64,000 nucleotides of DNA from assembly GCF_008122205.1 (NCBI RefSeq), contig NZ_PHNJ01000012.1, positions 62,001 through 126,000 on the forward strand, written 5' to 3'. Under the pieces are notes generated by a model. That model searched no databases. It was given only the letters and a program-made list of their open reading frames with translations, and was not told where the DNA came from. Made by a program: the position numbers and the translations under genes. The DNA comes from Natronococcus pandeyae. Lineage in GTDB: Archaea > Halobacteriota > Halobacteria > Halobacteriales > Natrialbaceae. Shown in pieces: positions 1 through 9,275 of the stretch (within the stretch, counting starts at the first letter, position 1; each line of letters starts with the position of its first letter).

Positions 1-416
1 TCGCTCGCGTAGGCATTCATCGCATCCTCGATCATTCCGATCGTCTCCTCGCCGATGTACGCGATGTCGATGTCCGAGTATCGGTCCTGTTTCGCCTGCT
101 GGGTGTACTCCCCGATGTTCACCGCCAGATCGCCGATGCGCTCGAGATCGGTGATGATCTTGAACGACGCGGCGATAAACCGCAGGTCGCCCGCGACGGG
201 TTGCTGGAGCGCGAGCAGGTCGATACACTCCTGCTCGAGGTCGAGGTACAGCTGATTGATCTCGTGGTCGCTCGCGATGACCGACTCCGCGAGCGCGTCG
301 TCTTTTCGTTCGTACGCCTCGAGGGCTCGTTGCAGCCGTCGACAGACGGCGTCGCTCATCTCCACCACGTTCGTTCGCAGTTGCTCGAGTTGGTGCTGAT
401 AGTCAGTTCGTGCCAT
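1..416 (-). CDS. phoU: PhoU phosphate uptake regulator (3' end outside window)
   Basis: The first 138 residues are visible; the gene runs off the left edge. The protein begins MARTDYQHQLEQLR and contains the PhoU signature QQPVAGDLRFIAAS followed by KIITDLERIGDLAVNI, the helical-bundle motif that binds metal clusters. PhoU proteins restrain the Pst transporter and phosphate signalling. It follows pstA by 112 bp on the same strand, so it probably belongs to the pst operon. The odd point is that pstB, normally between pstA and phoU, is absent here. The start is the ATG at 416; no better upstream start is seen. Confidence 0.93.
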   Translation of the reverse strand, partial: MARTDYQHQLEQLRTNVVEMSDAVCRRLQRALEAYERKDDALAESVIASDHEINQLYLDLEQECIDLLALQQPVAGDLRFIAASFKIITDLERIGDLAVNIGEYTQQAKQDRYSDIDIAYIGEETIGMIEDAMNAYAS

Positions 417-528
417 GAGTAACGGGATATTCGGGTGCTGTAGTTCTGAACTTGCCGACGACGGACTCGAGTACGGCCGCTGGCTCGTCGGGACGAGTAG
501 CAAACGATCGCTATCCGACGGTGCTGGC

Positions 529-1428
529 TTAGATATCCGTCTCATATTTATTTCGCAGGTAGACCGCGATCCCGTTCATGACGAACACGAACGCGAGCAA
601 CACCGCAATTCCGGTCGCCGCGAGGTGGACGAAGTGCTGGCTCGGCTCGGCCGCCCAGTTGTAGATCTGCGTCGGCATCGCGCTAAACCGATCGAACGGG
701 CCGAACGGGGTTCGGTTGACGAACAGCGCGCCGACCATGATCAGTGGAGCGGTTTCGCCGATCGCGCGGGCGAGCGCCAGGATGGTTCCCGTCATGATCC
801 CGGGCATCGCCGCCGGGAGCACGACTCGACGGATCGTCTGCCACTCGGTTGCGCCGGTGGCGTAGGAGCCGTTCCTGACGCCGTCGGGGACCGACCGGAG
901 TGCTTCCTGCGTGGTGACGATAATGATCGGCATCACCAGCAGCGCGAGCGCGACCGAACCGGCGATCAGGATCGGCCCGATACCGATCCCGTTGACGAAC
1001 GCGGCCAGCGCGAGCAGCCCGTAGACGATCGACGGCACGCCGGCGAGGTTCGCGAGGTTCGCCTCGATGAGCCGCGTGACGCGTGTGTCGGGCGCGTACT
1101 CCTCGAGGTAGATCGCCGAGCCGACGCCGACGAAAAAGGAGAGAATCGCCGTCAGGACCATCAGCATGATCGAGGCGACGATCGCCCCCCTGAACCCCGC
1201 GAGTTCTTCGCGACGGGAGCCGTCCCGGGTGAAGAACTCGCCGAGACCGATGTCGTACTCGGTAACGCCGACGTAGAAGTCGGTCGCGACGTCGAGCAAC
1301 AGCAGCGCCAGCATCACGACGCCGAACATCGAGGCGGCGAAGATGACCCCGAGAAAGAGGCGGTTCTTCAGGTGTTCCCACTCGAGGTCGATTTCGGTGA
1401 ACAGGGGGTCGTCCGTCTCCGTGCTCAT
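529..1428 (-). CDS. pstA: Phosphate ABC transporter permease PstA
   Basis: This 299-residue protein is one half of the membrane channel of the high-affinity phosphate importer. It has six hydrophobic segments and, near residues 190-235, the permease EAA-type loop (GATEWQTIRRVVLPAAMPGI) that contacts the ATPase. An acidic N-terminus precedes the first membrane span. Its ATG overlaps the TGA of pstC by four bases, implying translational coupling. Family length is normal. The ATPase PstB that should pair with it is not encoded in the visible part of the operon. Confidence 0.95.
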   Translation of the reverse strand: MSTETDDPLFTEIDLEWEHLKNRLFLGVIFAASMFGVVMLALLLLDVATDFYVGVTEYDIGLGEFFTRDGSRREELAGFRGAIVASIMLMVLTAILSFFVGVGSAIYLEEYAPDTRVTRLIEANLANLAGVPSIVYGLLALAAFVNGIGIGPILIAGSVALALLVMPIIIVTTQEALRSVPDGVRNGSYATGATEWQTIRRVVLPAAMPGIMTGTILALARAIGETAPLIMVGALFVNRTPFGPFDRFSAMPTQIYNWAAEPSQHFVHLAATGIAVLLAFVFVMNGIAVYLRNKYETDI

Positions 1429-2417
1429 CGGTACTCCTCCTGGAATCGGCGTTTGAACCGGTCGTTGAGCAGATTCATCGTTAGAGTCATCACGAACAAC
1501 ACGAGGCCGACGGCGAACAGGCTCTGGTACTCAACGGTGCCGACCGCGGACGTTCCGCGGGCCATCGAGACCATGTACGCCGTCATCGTCATGATCTCGC
1601 TGAACGGGTTGGCGGTAACGTTCGCGTTGAAGCCGGCCGCGAGCGTGACGGCCATCGTCTCGCCGATCGCCCGCGAGACCGCGAGGATGTACGACGCGAA
1701 GACGCCCGAGATCGACGCCGGCAGCACGATCTTCGTCGATACGTCGAACCGCGTCGCGCCGAGGGCGTACGCGCCGTTTCGGAGGTCGTCGGGTACCGCC
1801 GACATGGAGTCCTCGCTGATCGAGGAAACCATCGGAATCGTCATGATACCGACGACGAGAATCCCCGAGAGCATGCTGTAGCGGCCGATGTTGATGCCGA
1901 ACAGCGCCTCGGCGATCGGAGCGAGGACGACCGGATTGATGAAGGCGATCGCGAAGTAGCCGTAGACGATCGTCGGAATCCCGGCGAGGATCTCGAGCGT
2001 CGGTTTGAGCTTCGCCCGGACGCCGTCGGAGGCGTACTCCGAGAGGTAGATCGCCGTCGCGGTCCCGATCGGGATCGAGACGAACGCCGCACCGACGGTG
2101 ATCGCGAGCGTGCCGAAGATGATCGGCAGCGCGCCGTGGGCCGGCGTCGCGTGGTCGGGCGCCCACCGCGTTCCGGTGAAGAACTCGGTGAACGTGACCT
2201 TCTGCTCGGCGCTCGCACCCAGCAGCATCTCTGTGATCCTGGCGCCGAAGAAGTAGCTCGCGGCGTTGTCGATCAACACGAAAAAGATCGCGAGCGTCGT
2301 AAGGACTGTGATGGCAGCGCAGCCGAAGAGCGCGCGTCTGGCGCGTCGATTGGCCTCGAGGTCGCGCCTGGCCGTCCCGCCGGCGATCCCCGGTCTCGGC
2401 TCGGTATCAGTGCTCAT
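1425..2417 (-). CDS. pstC: Phosphate ABC transporter permease PstC
   Basis: This 330-residue protein is the second permease of the phosphate importer. A membrane span near residues 29-50 is followed by a long extracytoplasmic loop, then the conserved permease core with an EAA-type loop (GATRFDVSTKIVLPASISG) near residue 215 and an AVSRAIGETMA segment. It starts 15 bp after pstS ends and overlaps pstA by four bases, so pstS-pstC-pstA form one transcription unit. PstC and PstA would form a heterodimer receiving phosphate from PstS. Confidence 0.95.
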   Translation of the reverse strand: MSTDTEPRPGIAGGTARRDLEANRRARRALFGCAAITVLTTLAIFFVLIDNAASYFFGARITEMLLGASAEQKVTFTEFFTGTRWAPDHATPAHGALPIIFGTLAITVGAAFVSIPIGTATAIYLSEYASDGVRAKLKPTLEILAGIPTIVYGYFAIAFINPVVLAPIAEALFGINIGRYSMLSGILVVGIMTIPMVSSISEDSMSAVPDDLRNGAYALGATRFDVSTKIVLPASISGVFASYILAVSRAIGETMAVTLAAGFNANVTANPFSEIMTMTAYMVSMARGTSAVGTVEYQSLFAVGLVLFVMTLTMNLLNDRFKRRFQEEYR

Positions 2418-2432
2418 TGCGTTCCCTCCTCG

Positions 2433-3470
2433 TCAGTCCCGTTGCACGGTGAGATCGTCCGGCGATGCGCCGACCTGGTCCAGCCAGTCGTCGATCTTGT
2501 CGTGATTTTCTTCCTGGGCCTCGTCCGTCGTCGCGTAGAACCCCTCGTCGCGGGCGAGTTCGTGCTGCCCGTTGGTATAGAAGCGAGCGAACGACCCGAG
2601 GAGGTCGGTCCGTTCCTCGAGACTCGCCATACTGAAGAACGCGAACAACGGCCGGGCGAGCGGCGAGTAGAGTCCCTCCTCGATATTTTCCTGCTCCGGC
2701 AGGTAGAACTCGCCGTCCTCGTCGCTCTCGACCGGGACGGCTTCGATCGGTTGGTCGTCCTCGATGTCCCGCAGGTAGCCGAGGCCACCCCAGCCGAAGC
2801 CGTCGACGTTGTCGGCGACGGCGCCCATGATCTCGTTGGTCTGGCTGGTCGCGGAGTAGTCGTCGCGGATGTTCCCCATCTCGCCGTTGATCTCGCGCGT
2901 AAAGTAGTCGAATGTTCCCGACGCACTGTCGCGAGCGTGGAGTTCGATCTCTTCGTCCGGCCACTCGGAGCGGACGTCGCTCCAGGTCTGGACGTCGGAC
3001 TCGAACTCCCACACCTGCCGCAATTCGTCGAGCGTGATCTCGTCGAGCCAGTCGTTTTCGGAGTTTTTGACGACCGCGAGCCCGTCGAGGCCGACTTCGA
3101 TGAAGTCGTAATCGACGTCGTTCCCGTCACAGAGGTCGACTTCGTCGTCCGTGATCTGTCGGCTCGCACTCTGGACGTCGGAGTTTTGCTGACAGAACTC
3201 CTGGAAGCCGGCACCGGTCCCTTCGGGTGCTACGTCGACGAGCACGTCCGGGAACTCGTCGGAAAACTGTTCACCGGCCCACGAGGTGATCGGTGCGACC
3301 GTATTCGAGCCGGACGCGTCGATCGTTCCGGACAGTTCGTCGCTACCGCCGCCCGACGCGCCGCTGCAGCCGGCAACGCCGACGATTCCGACTGCGCTCG
3401 CTCCGGCGAGGAATTTCCGCCTCGATGCAACCCCGGTAGTGTCGTTCGCGGACAGGTCGTCCGTCATCAC
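2433..3470 (-). CDS. pstS: Phosphate-binding lipoprotein PstS
   Basis: This 345-residue extracytoplasmic protein captures phosphate for PstCA. The N-terminus has a twin-arginine motif (SRRKFLAG, residues 16-23) and a lipobox ending at Cys35 (VAGC), so it is probably Tat-exported and lipid-anchored. The mature part begins SGTIDASGSNTVAPIT, the typical PstS first binding strand, and later has ARDSASGTFDYF, the second phosphate-contact loop. It is the first gene of the pst operon. A TATA-like box lies about 23 bp before the start. A second ATG at codon 2 is an equally possible start. Confidence 0.95.
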   Translation of the reverse strand: MMTDDLSANDTTGVASRRKFLAGASAVGIVGVAGCSGASGGGSDELSGTIDASGSNTVAPITSWAGEQFSDEFPDVLVDVAPEGTGAGFQEFCQQNSDVQSASRQITDDEVDLCDGNDVDYDFIEVGLDGLAVVKNSENDWLDEITLDELRQVWEFESDVQTWSDVRSEWPDEEIELHARDSASGTFDYFTREINGEMGNIRDDYSATSQTNEIMGAVADNVDGFGWGGLGYLRDIEDDQPIEAVPVESDEDGEFYLPEQENIEEGLYSPLARPLFAFFSMASLEERTDLLGSFARFYTNGQHELARDEGFYATTDEAQEENHDKIDDWLDQVGASPDDLTVQRD

Positions 3471-3490
3471 TCGATCGATGCCAGGGAACG

Positions 3491-3496
3491 TATAAA
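3491..3496 (-). promoter_or_regulatory. TATA box of the pst operon
   Basis: TTTATA on the minus strand lies about 23 bp before the pstS ATG, consistent with a leaderless or near-leaderless haloarchaeal transcript. Position and sequence only; no start-site data. Confidence 0.5.
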
Positions 3497-3754
3497 GACG
3501 ATGCTAATATCTATATAGTTTCCCACCCACATCAATAGTTCATTACGTAGCCGACTATAGGACGACGTATCCGGTTTAGCGGCGATCGTAATACTGCCCT
3601 CAGCGACCGCAACTATCCCAACAGTCTCGAGATAGCGGATCTCCGACCGATCGGGGGAGTCGGCCGTCTGGCCCAACTAATCGAGGGACGATGATCGTTC
3701 TCGACCATCGAATTCGGAACGCTGTTTTACTATATAGCAATATAAAATTCTATC

Positions 3755-3777
3755 GAACGGAGAGTACTTCTCCGTTC
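3755..3777. promoter_or_regulatory. Perfect inverted repeat, candidate phosphate-regulatory operator
   Basis: GAACGGAGA and TCTCCGTTC form perfect 9-bp arms around GTACT. The site lies in the 417-bp divergent gap between pstS and the AbrB/PhoU regulator, where an operator for phosphate control would be expected. It is not followed by a T-run, so a terminator is less likely. The rest of the gap is AT-rich and holds no gene. Confidence 0.45.
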
Positions 3778-3782
3778 TAGTA

Positions 3783-3815
3783 TAGTCTAAAAACACCAGA
3801 AGGTAGTCTGAAAAC
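3783..3815. promoter_or_regulatory. Direct repeat TAGTCT(A/G)AAAAC, two copies 21 bp apart
   Basis: Copies at 3783-3794 and 3804-3815 differ at one of 12 bases and are spaced 21 bp start to start, two helical turns, so a dimeric regulator could bind both on one DNA face. They lie 70-105 bp before the regulator start. Confidence 0.4.
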
Positions 3816-3858
3816 GGCACAAAATGGCAGAGCCGAATTTTCTATAGAGATGGGTGGA

Positions 3859-3866
3859 TTTATATT
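3859..3866 (+). promoter_or_regulatory. TATA box of the AbrB/PhoU regulator
   Basis: TTTATATT lies about 26 bp before the ATG at 3888. This spacing decides the start: the GTG at 3867 in the same frame would fall upstream of the expected transcription start. Confidence 0.6.
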
Positions 3867-3887
3867 GTGGTTCCCAAAAAGCAGCGT

Positions 3888-4883
3888 ATGGAGACGCGAA
3901 AGGTCCAGGTGACCGGGGGGTCGACGTACACGGTTTCGCTGCCGAAAACGTGGGCGACGGCAAACGACGTCAGCAGCGGGACGACCGTCGAAATCTACGC
4001 CGAGGACGATACGCTTCTGATCACCCCACAGAGCGACGTCGACCATCAGGAGGGAACCCTCGAGGTCTCCGCGCTCGACGACGAACAGCTAAAGCGGGCG
4101 ATCCTCACGATGTACGTCAGCGGCTTCGACGTCATCCGCCTCGAGGCGGGCCGAATCACGACCAAGCAGCGACGAGCGATTCGAAGCGCGATTCAGGGAC
4201 TCATCGGGGTCGAGGTCGTCGAGGAAGAGAGCGACTGTGTCGTCGTTCAGGACCTGCTCGATTCGGCGGAGCTGTCGATCGTCAACGCCGTCTCCCGGAT
4301 GCGTCTGATCGCCCAGTCGATGCTCGAGGACGCGATCACCGCCCTCGTCGAAAACGACGACGACATCGCGTACGACATCATCGAGCGCGACGACGATGTG
4401 GATCGGCTCTTCCTCGTCGTCTCGCGGATCTTCCGGGCGACGCTTCGTTCGCCGCGGGCCGCCGAGGGGCTCGGCGTCTCCCGTGAGGACTGTTTCGACT
4501 ACCACTCGAGCGCTCGCCAACTCGAGCGCGTCGCCGATCACGCCGTCAAGATCAGCCAGTTCGCGCTCAAACTCGGCGAGATCCCCGAAACCGTCGCGGA
4601 GGCGCTGTACGAACTGCACGCCGACGCCGCCGACATCATCGAGAAGTCGATGGACGCGCTGTTCACCGAGGAGGTTGAGGAGGCGAACGCGCTCGGACAC
4701 CGCGCACTCGAGGCCGTCCCCGAGATAGACGAACATACCCGACACATCGACGAGATGCTGCGCGAACTCGACCCCGTTCAGGCGCAGTCGCTGGGCCTGA
4801 TTCTGGACTCCATCTCTCGAAGCGCGGACTACGGCGGGAACATCGCCGAAACGGCGCTCCAGAAGGCGGCACCGCGGCCGTAG
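3888..4883 (+). CDS. AbrB-PhoU fusion regulator of phosphate metabolism
   Basis: This 331-residue protein begins with a SpoVT/AbrB-type DNA-binding domain (residues 1-50, RKVQVTGGSTYTVSLPKTWA) and continues with two PhoU-like helical repeats (SIVNAVSRMRLIAQSM near 145; ARQLERVADHAVKISQF near 215). The architecture is common in haloarchaea next to pst operons and suggests a transcription factor that senses phosphate status through its PhoU half. It is transcribed divergently from pstSCA across a gap with palindromic and direct repeats. The first start codon in frame (GTG, 3867) was rejected in favour of the ATG fitting the TATA spacing. Regulation of pst is inferred from position. Confidence 0.85.
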   Translation: METRKVQVTGGSTYTVSLPKTWATANDVSSGTTVEIYAEDDTLLITPQSDVDHQEGTLEVSALDDEQLKRAILTMYVSGFDVIRLEAGRITTKQRRAIRSAIQGLIGVEVVEEESDCVVVQDLLDSAELSIVNAVSRMRLIAQSMLEDAITALVENDDDIAYDIIERDDDVDRLFLVVSRIFRATLRSPRAAEGLGVSREDCFDYHSSARQLERVADHAVKISQFALKLGEIPETVAEALYELHADAADIIEKSMDALFTEEVEEANALGHRALEAVPEIDEHTRHIDEMLRELDPVQAQSLGLILDSISRSADYGGNIAETALQKAAPRP

Positions 4884-5163
4884 TCGGCGCTCGTCCACCT
4901 CCGTCTCCTCGAGTACGTCTCAGAGCGGCTAATTCGACGGGTATCCTGCTCCGAGGCGGTTTCTGGACGAGTTGCGGCGATGCAATTTAGTATACCAACA
5001 TATCGTTTACTCGTTGCAGTTCGGTCACAGTCTCGACCGCAACTCCTCGACTGAACGCGGAATCGAACGGACAGCCATCGGTTTGGCGAGTTCGCTGCTG
5101 GCGTGTCAGGTGATCGTCGAAGAAATCGCTTCGTCGAACGGATCATACACTGCGCGAGAAGTC

Positions 5164-6966
5164 TTACGAGCCCGAAGCGTTCTCGAGGTCCTCCGCAACC
5201 GCGGCTCGAACCTGCGCCTCGAGGTCTTCGCGCCGCCGGTGGCTCGACTCGGAGTCGAACCCGACCGAGAGCACCTGCGTTCCCTCGGCCTCGAGCGATC
5301 GGCGATACGCCTCCGAAAACTCGGCGGGCGAGACGCGCTCGAACTCGAGTCCGTACAGGTCGGCAAGTTTGTCGAACTCGAGGCCGTGTGGCGTCTTGAA
5401 CTGGTCCGTAAAGGGCGGCTCGAACTCTTCGATCGGGAGTTTGTGGAAGATGCCGCCGCCGTCGTTGTCCAGCAGGACGATCGTCGCGTCGACGCCGCAG
5501 CGGTCGACCGCGAGCAGGCCGTTGGCGTCGTGATAGAGGGCGAGATCGCCGGTAACGAGCACGAGCGGGTCGTCGGTCGCGCTGCCGGCGCCGAGTGTCG
5601 TGCTCGTGATGCCGTCGATGCCGCTCGCGCCGCGGTTTCCGAGCACGGTGAGGTCGGCCGTCCGCGGGCGACCGAACCGGTCCGCGTCCCGGATCGGCAT
5701 GCTGTTCGAGACGAAAACTGTCGCCGGATCGGGCGCGTCCTCGAAAACCGACGCGAGAATCGCACCCTCGAAGGGGGTCGACTCGAGCGCATCCCCTTCG
5801 AGCGCGGCGTCTCGAATCTGCCAGTGGTGTTTCTCCGCCCGTTCGAACTGCTCGAGCCACTCGGCGCCGGGATCCGGTGCGGTCGCTTCCTCGTCTTCCT
5901 CGAGTCGCTCGAGCAGGGCCGTGACGACCGAGTCCGGCGTCGCGGCCAGGAGATCGGTGGCAGTGAATGTCGCCTCGCGCCACTCGCCCGCGGGGTCTAC
6001 CAGGCACTGGTCGGCGTCGGCGTCCCGGAGCGCGTGTCGAAGCGGTTTCGACGTCGGCGAGGCGCCGACCCGGAGGACGGTGTCTGGCGCCGGCAGTTCG
6101 TCGATATAGGAATCGTATCCCCCGAAGACGGGGCCGTCCCTGGTGTGTGCTCCGAAGCGGAGGTTCGAGAGCGGATCGGCGAGGACCGGCGCACCGATCC
6201 GATTCGCGAGGTCGACGACCGCTGCGGGCTCGAGATCGACGAGATCCGCGGGATCGGCCGGTCCGGCGACGATCAACGGACGGTCGGCGCTCGCGAGCGC
6301 ACGCGCGAGGTCTCGGATGGTGGCAGCGTCGAGGGTTGGCCCTCCGCCGCTCGTCTCGACGAACGCCCCGTCGCGCCCTCTCCCGGCCAACGTGTCCGCG
6401 AACGCGTCGGGGACCTCCCCCGTCTCGGTCGGCTCGAGCGGCTTCCGGAACGGACAGTTCAGGTGTACTGGGCCCGGCGGAACGCCCGTCGTCTTCGCGA
6501 GCGCTCGAGCGGCCGTCGTCCGGAGGCTTCGAACTTTTCGCTCGTCGGCCTCGGGTTCGGGAAGTTCCGCGTCCCAGCGGACGGCGTCGCCGTAGAGGTC
6601 GACCTGGTCGATCGTCTGGTTCGCGCCGCTGTCCCGCAGTTCCGCCGGTCGGTCGGCGGTCAGCACGAGCAGCGGAACGCGCGCCTGATTGGCCTCGACG
6701 ACCGCCGGGTGGAAGTTGGCGGCCGCAGTGCCGGACGTACAGACCAGCGCGGTTGGTTCTCCGGTGCGCCGGGCGCGACCGAGCGCGAAAAAGGCGGCCG
6801 AGCGCTCGTCTAAGTGCGAGAAAACCTCGATATCGCTCTCGGCGAACGCGACCGTCAGCGGCGTCGACCGACTGCCGGGGGAGAGACAGACCGCCTCGAG
6901 CCCGCCCTTCGCGAGTTCGTCGACGAGGATGCGACCCCACAGCGTCGCGCGGTTCGGTGCACTCAT
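5164..6966 (-). CDS. menD: Menaquinone biosynthesis protein MenD (SEPHCHC synthase)
   Basis: This 600-residue thiamine-diphosphate enzyme joins isochorismate and 2-oxoglutarate to give 2-succinyl-5-enolpyruvyl-6-hydroxy-3-cyclohexene-1-carboxylate in menaquinone synthesis. The N-terminus carries the MenD pattern ELAKGGLEAVCLSPGSRSTP, followed by DERSAAFFALGRARRTG and the TSGTAAANFHPAVVEA segment. Near residue 445 the ThDP/Mg motif GDLALYHDANG runs to LLDNDGGGIF. The chosen ATG at 6966 overlaps the menF stop codon by four bases; an in-frame upstream extension was rejected because it lies inside menF. menB and menA are not in the window. The 280 bp after it hold nothing recognisable. Confidence 0.95.
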   Translation of the reverse strand: MSAPNRATLWGRILVDELAKGGLEAVCLSPGSRSTPLTVAFAESDIEVFSHLDERSAAFFALGRARRTGEPTALVCTSGTAAANFHPAVVEANQARVPLLVLTADRPAELRDSGANQTIDQVDLYGDAVRWDAELPEPEADERKVRSLRTTAARALAKTTGVPPGPVHLNCPFRKPLEPTETGEVPDAFADTLAGRGRDGAFVETSGGGPTLDAATIRDLARALASADRPLIVAGPADPADLVDLEPAAVVDLANRIGAPVLADPLSNLRFGAHTRDGPVFGGYDSYIDELPAPDTVLRVGASPTSKPLRHALRDADADQCLVDPAGEWREATFTATDLLAATPDSVVTALLERLEEDEEATAPDPGAEWLEQFERAEKHHWQIRDAALEGDALESTPFEGAILASVFEDAPDPATVFVSNSMPIRDADRFGRPRTADLTVLGNRGASGIDGITSTTLGAGSATDDPLVLVTGDLALYHDANGLLAVDRCGVDATIVLLDNDGGGIFHKLPIEEFEPPFTDQFKTPHGLEFDKLADLYGLEFERVSPAEFSEAYRRSLEAEGTQVLSVGFDSESSHRRREDLEAQVRAAVAEDLENASGS

Positions 6967-8321
6967 CTGAGTTCGTCGAGGATGGGGCGGAACTTCAGTT
7001 GTACCTCCTCCCACTCCTCGCTCGGGTCGCTGTCGGCGACGATCCCGTTACCCGCGAACAGCGTCACCGTCTCGTCGGCGGCGAGCCCCGATCGAATCCC
7101 GACCGCGAACTCGCCGTCGCCGGCGGCGTCGAACCAGCCGATCGGGGCGGCGTACCAGCCGCGGTCGAACGATTCGGTCTCTCGAATCGTCTCCAGCGCC
7201 GCACGTGGCGGCACGCCGCCGACCGCCGGCGTCGGATGCAGCGCCTCGACGAGGTCGAGGACGTGCCCGTCGCGCTCGAGCATCGCCGAAATCGGCGTCT
7301 GCAGGTGCTGGATCGTCGCGAGCCGACGGATCGTCTGCTCGTCGATAGCGAGTTCGCGCGCGAGGGGCTCGAGCTGGTCGCGGATCGCCTCGACCACGAG
7401 GCCGTGCTCGCGCTGGAACTTCTCGCTCTCGACCATCCGCTCGACGTACTCGTCGTCCTCTTCGGGCGTCTCACCCCGCGGGACGGAGCCCGCGAGCGCC
7501 TCGGTCTCGACCCGGTCGCCGCGTTTCGAGACCAGCCGCTCGGGGGGCGCACCGAAGAACGTCCCACCGACATCGCGCCCGATCAGGAACCGGTAACAGT
7601 TCGGATACTGGCGACGCAGCCGCTCGAGCGTCGCGGGGACGTCGACCGGACCGCCGAGTTCGACCGAGAGCGCCTGCGCGAGGACGACCTTCGTGAGGTC
7701 GCCGTTCGCGATTCGCTCGAGCGCCGCCTCGACCTGTCTCTGCCACGCTTCGGGTGCGGTCGTGCGTCCCGTCGATCGAACGCCGGGACCCGACCCGCTC
7801 GGCCGCATCGCCGGCAGGTCGGCCAGTCGCTCGTGCCAGTCCTCGAGGCAGCGCGTCGCCTCGTCCGCCCGCTGTGCGATCGTCGTGAGCCACGTGCCGT
7901 CGTCGCTCCGGGTAACCAGTACCTGCGGAACGACGAACGAGGCTGCCTCGAAGCCGTCCCAGGGGGACTCGGGCTCGTGACCGTCGTGAAACGAAAAGCC
8001 GCCGAACGCGCGCGGACGAGCGACCTCGGGGCCGACGTGATCGAGGCCGTCAAAGGCCGCGGCGGCCTGCGTTCGGATCTCGTCGAACCGTTCCGGGCCG
8101 CTGGCGGCGAACCGAGCGGCGATGCCACGACCGACGACCTCGAGGCCGGCGGGCGTCGCCCACTGGATACGGCACGCGTCGTCGGCTTCGACGATCGCGC
8201 CGAAGGAAACGTCCTCGAGTTCGCGACTCCGGCTCACCAGCTCGCTACTGTCTCCCGCTCCCGCTGGCCGCGAGTCGCCAGTCAGTTGTCGCCCGCCCGA
8301 CGTTCGGTCCATCGAACGCAC
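6963..8321 (-). CDS. menF: Isochorismate synthase MenF
   Basis: This protein of up to 452 residues converts chorismate to isochorismate, the first committed menaquinone step. The C-terminal chorismate-binding half shows FFGAPPERLVSK, EALAGSVPRG, FQREHGLVVEAI and HPTPAVGGVPPRAALE. The N-terminal half is the variable region usual in the family. The start may be the first ATG (8321) or the fourth codon (8312). It is translationally coupled to menD through an ATGA overlap and follows the sulfite-oxidase-like gene by about 55 bp on the same strand, so the three may be cotranscribed. Confidence 0.93.
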   Translation of the reverse strand: MRSMDRTSGGRQLTGDSRPAGAGDSSELVSRSRELEDVSFGAIVEADDACRIQWATPAGLEVVGRGIAARFAASGPERFDEIRTQAAAAFDGLDHVGPEVARPRAFGGFSFHDGHEPESPWDGFEAASFVVPQVLVTRSDDGTWLTTIAQRADEATRCLEDWHERLADLPAMRPSGSGPGVRSTGRTTAPEAWQRQVEAALERIANGDLTKVVLAQALSVELGGPVDVPATLERLRRQYPNCYRFLIGRDVGGTFFGAPPERLVSKRGDRVETEALAGSVPRGETPEEDDEYVERMVESEKFQREHGLVVEAIRDQLEPLARELAIDEQTIRRLATIQHLQTPISAMLERDGHVLDLVEALHPTPAVGGVPPRAALETIRETESFDRGWYAAPIGWFDAAGDGEFAVGIRSGLAADETVTLFAGNGIVADSDPSEEWEEVQLKFRPILDELR

Positions 8322-8374
8322 GTCAGGACTGCCGCGCCTTCAGCCTAACTATTCGGTCGGATCGTTCGGAAGAA

Positions 8375-8980
8375 CTAGCTGTACCGCTCCTCGTTCCACG
8401 GGTTCGCCGTCTCGGAGTAGCCGCGCCGTTCCCAGTAGCCCGGCTCGGGTTCGGTGAGAAACTCGATCCCGTCGACCCACTTGGCACCCTTGTAGGCGTA
8501 CTTGTGGGGGGTGACGACCCGCAGCGGACCGCCGTGATCCGCCGGTAGCTCCTCGCCGTCGTAGCTCCACGTGAAGAGAACCTCGTCGCGGAGACAGTCC
8601 TCGAGCGGCAGGTCCGTCGTGTAGTCGTCCAGCGCCGAGAACATGACGTGAACCGCATCGTCACGAACGCCGGCCCGCTCGGCGATAGTGGGGAAGGGGA
8701 CTCCCGTGAACGCGCAGTCGAACTTGCTCCAGCCGGTCACACAGTGGAAGTCCTGGCGCTGGGTCACGGCCGGTAGCTCCCGGAACTCCTCCCAGGAGAA
8801 GGACAACTCCTCCTCGACGGCGCCGGTGACGGTGAACTCCCAGGTTTCGGGATCCCACTGCGGGGTACCGCTCTTCGAGAGCACCGGGAAGGCGGACGTC
8901 TCGCGCTGGCCCGGGGGTAGCCGCTCGTCGCCGAACTCCTGGTAGAGTTCTGTAACGTCGGTCGCGTCGTTCGCACTCAT
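8375..8980 (-). CDS. Sulfite-oxidase-like molybdopterin oxidoreductase
   Basis: This 201-residue protein is a compact, soluble member of the sulfite oxidase/YedY molybdopterin fold. The motif DFHCVTGWSKFD places the molybdenum-ligating cysteine at residue 80, and HGGPLRVVTPHKYAYKGAKWV matches the cofactor-binding strand region of the family. No signal peptide or haem domain is present, unlike periplasmic MsrP or mitochondrial sulfite oxidase, so the substrate is unknown. It lies just upstream of menF on the same strand; a link to quinones is only positional. The 294 bp upstream to the next gene hold nothing recognised. Confidence 0.85.
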   Translation of the reverse strand: MSANDATDVTELYQEFGDERLPPGQRETSAFPVLSKSGTPQWDPETWEFTVTGAVEEELSFSWEEFRELPAVTQRQDFHCVTGWSKFDCAFTGVPFPTIAERAGVRDDAVHVMFSALDDYTTDLPLEDCLRDEVLFTWSYDGEELPADHGGPLRVVTPHKYAYKGAKWVDGIEFLTEPEPGYWERRGYSETANPWNEERYS

Positions 8981-9275
8981 ACGCGAGCGTTGGGTTCACG
9001 GTCACGTAGATGTGACGCTGGCGGCGCCATCGACCGGCGGATGGTCGCCCCGACGTTCGAAACGTCGAGGACGAGTTCGGCCGCCGCACCCGTGTACACA
9101 ATCGTGTGGACTGATAACTACGATCGTGAGACGATCTCCCGAGGGAAACGTCGAATTAGCCGGACGGGGCGGTTATCGAAACAGGCCGAAATAGTCGAAC
9201 CGGCGTCACAACTCGGGGGTACCTCGCGAAACCCTCGTCAGCCATTAGTAGTGTCTCGCCGACTGTGCTCCCTGT

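Noticed and set aside
4829-6940. A 703-codon minus-strand frame overlapping menD
   Set aside because: Arg-rich antisense-frame shadow; menD is unmistakable in another frame of the same strand.
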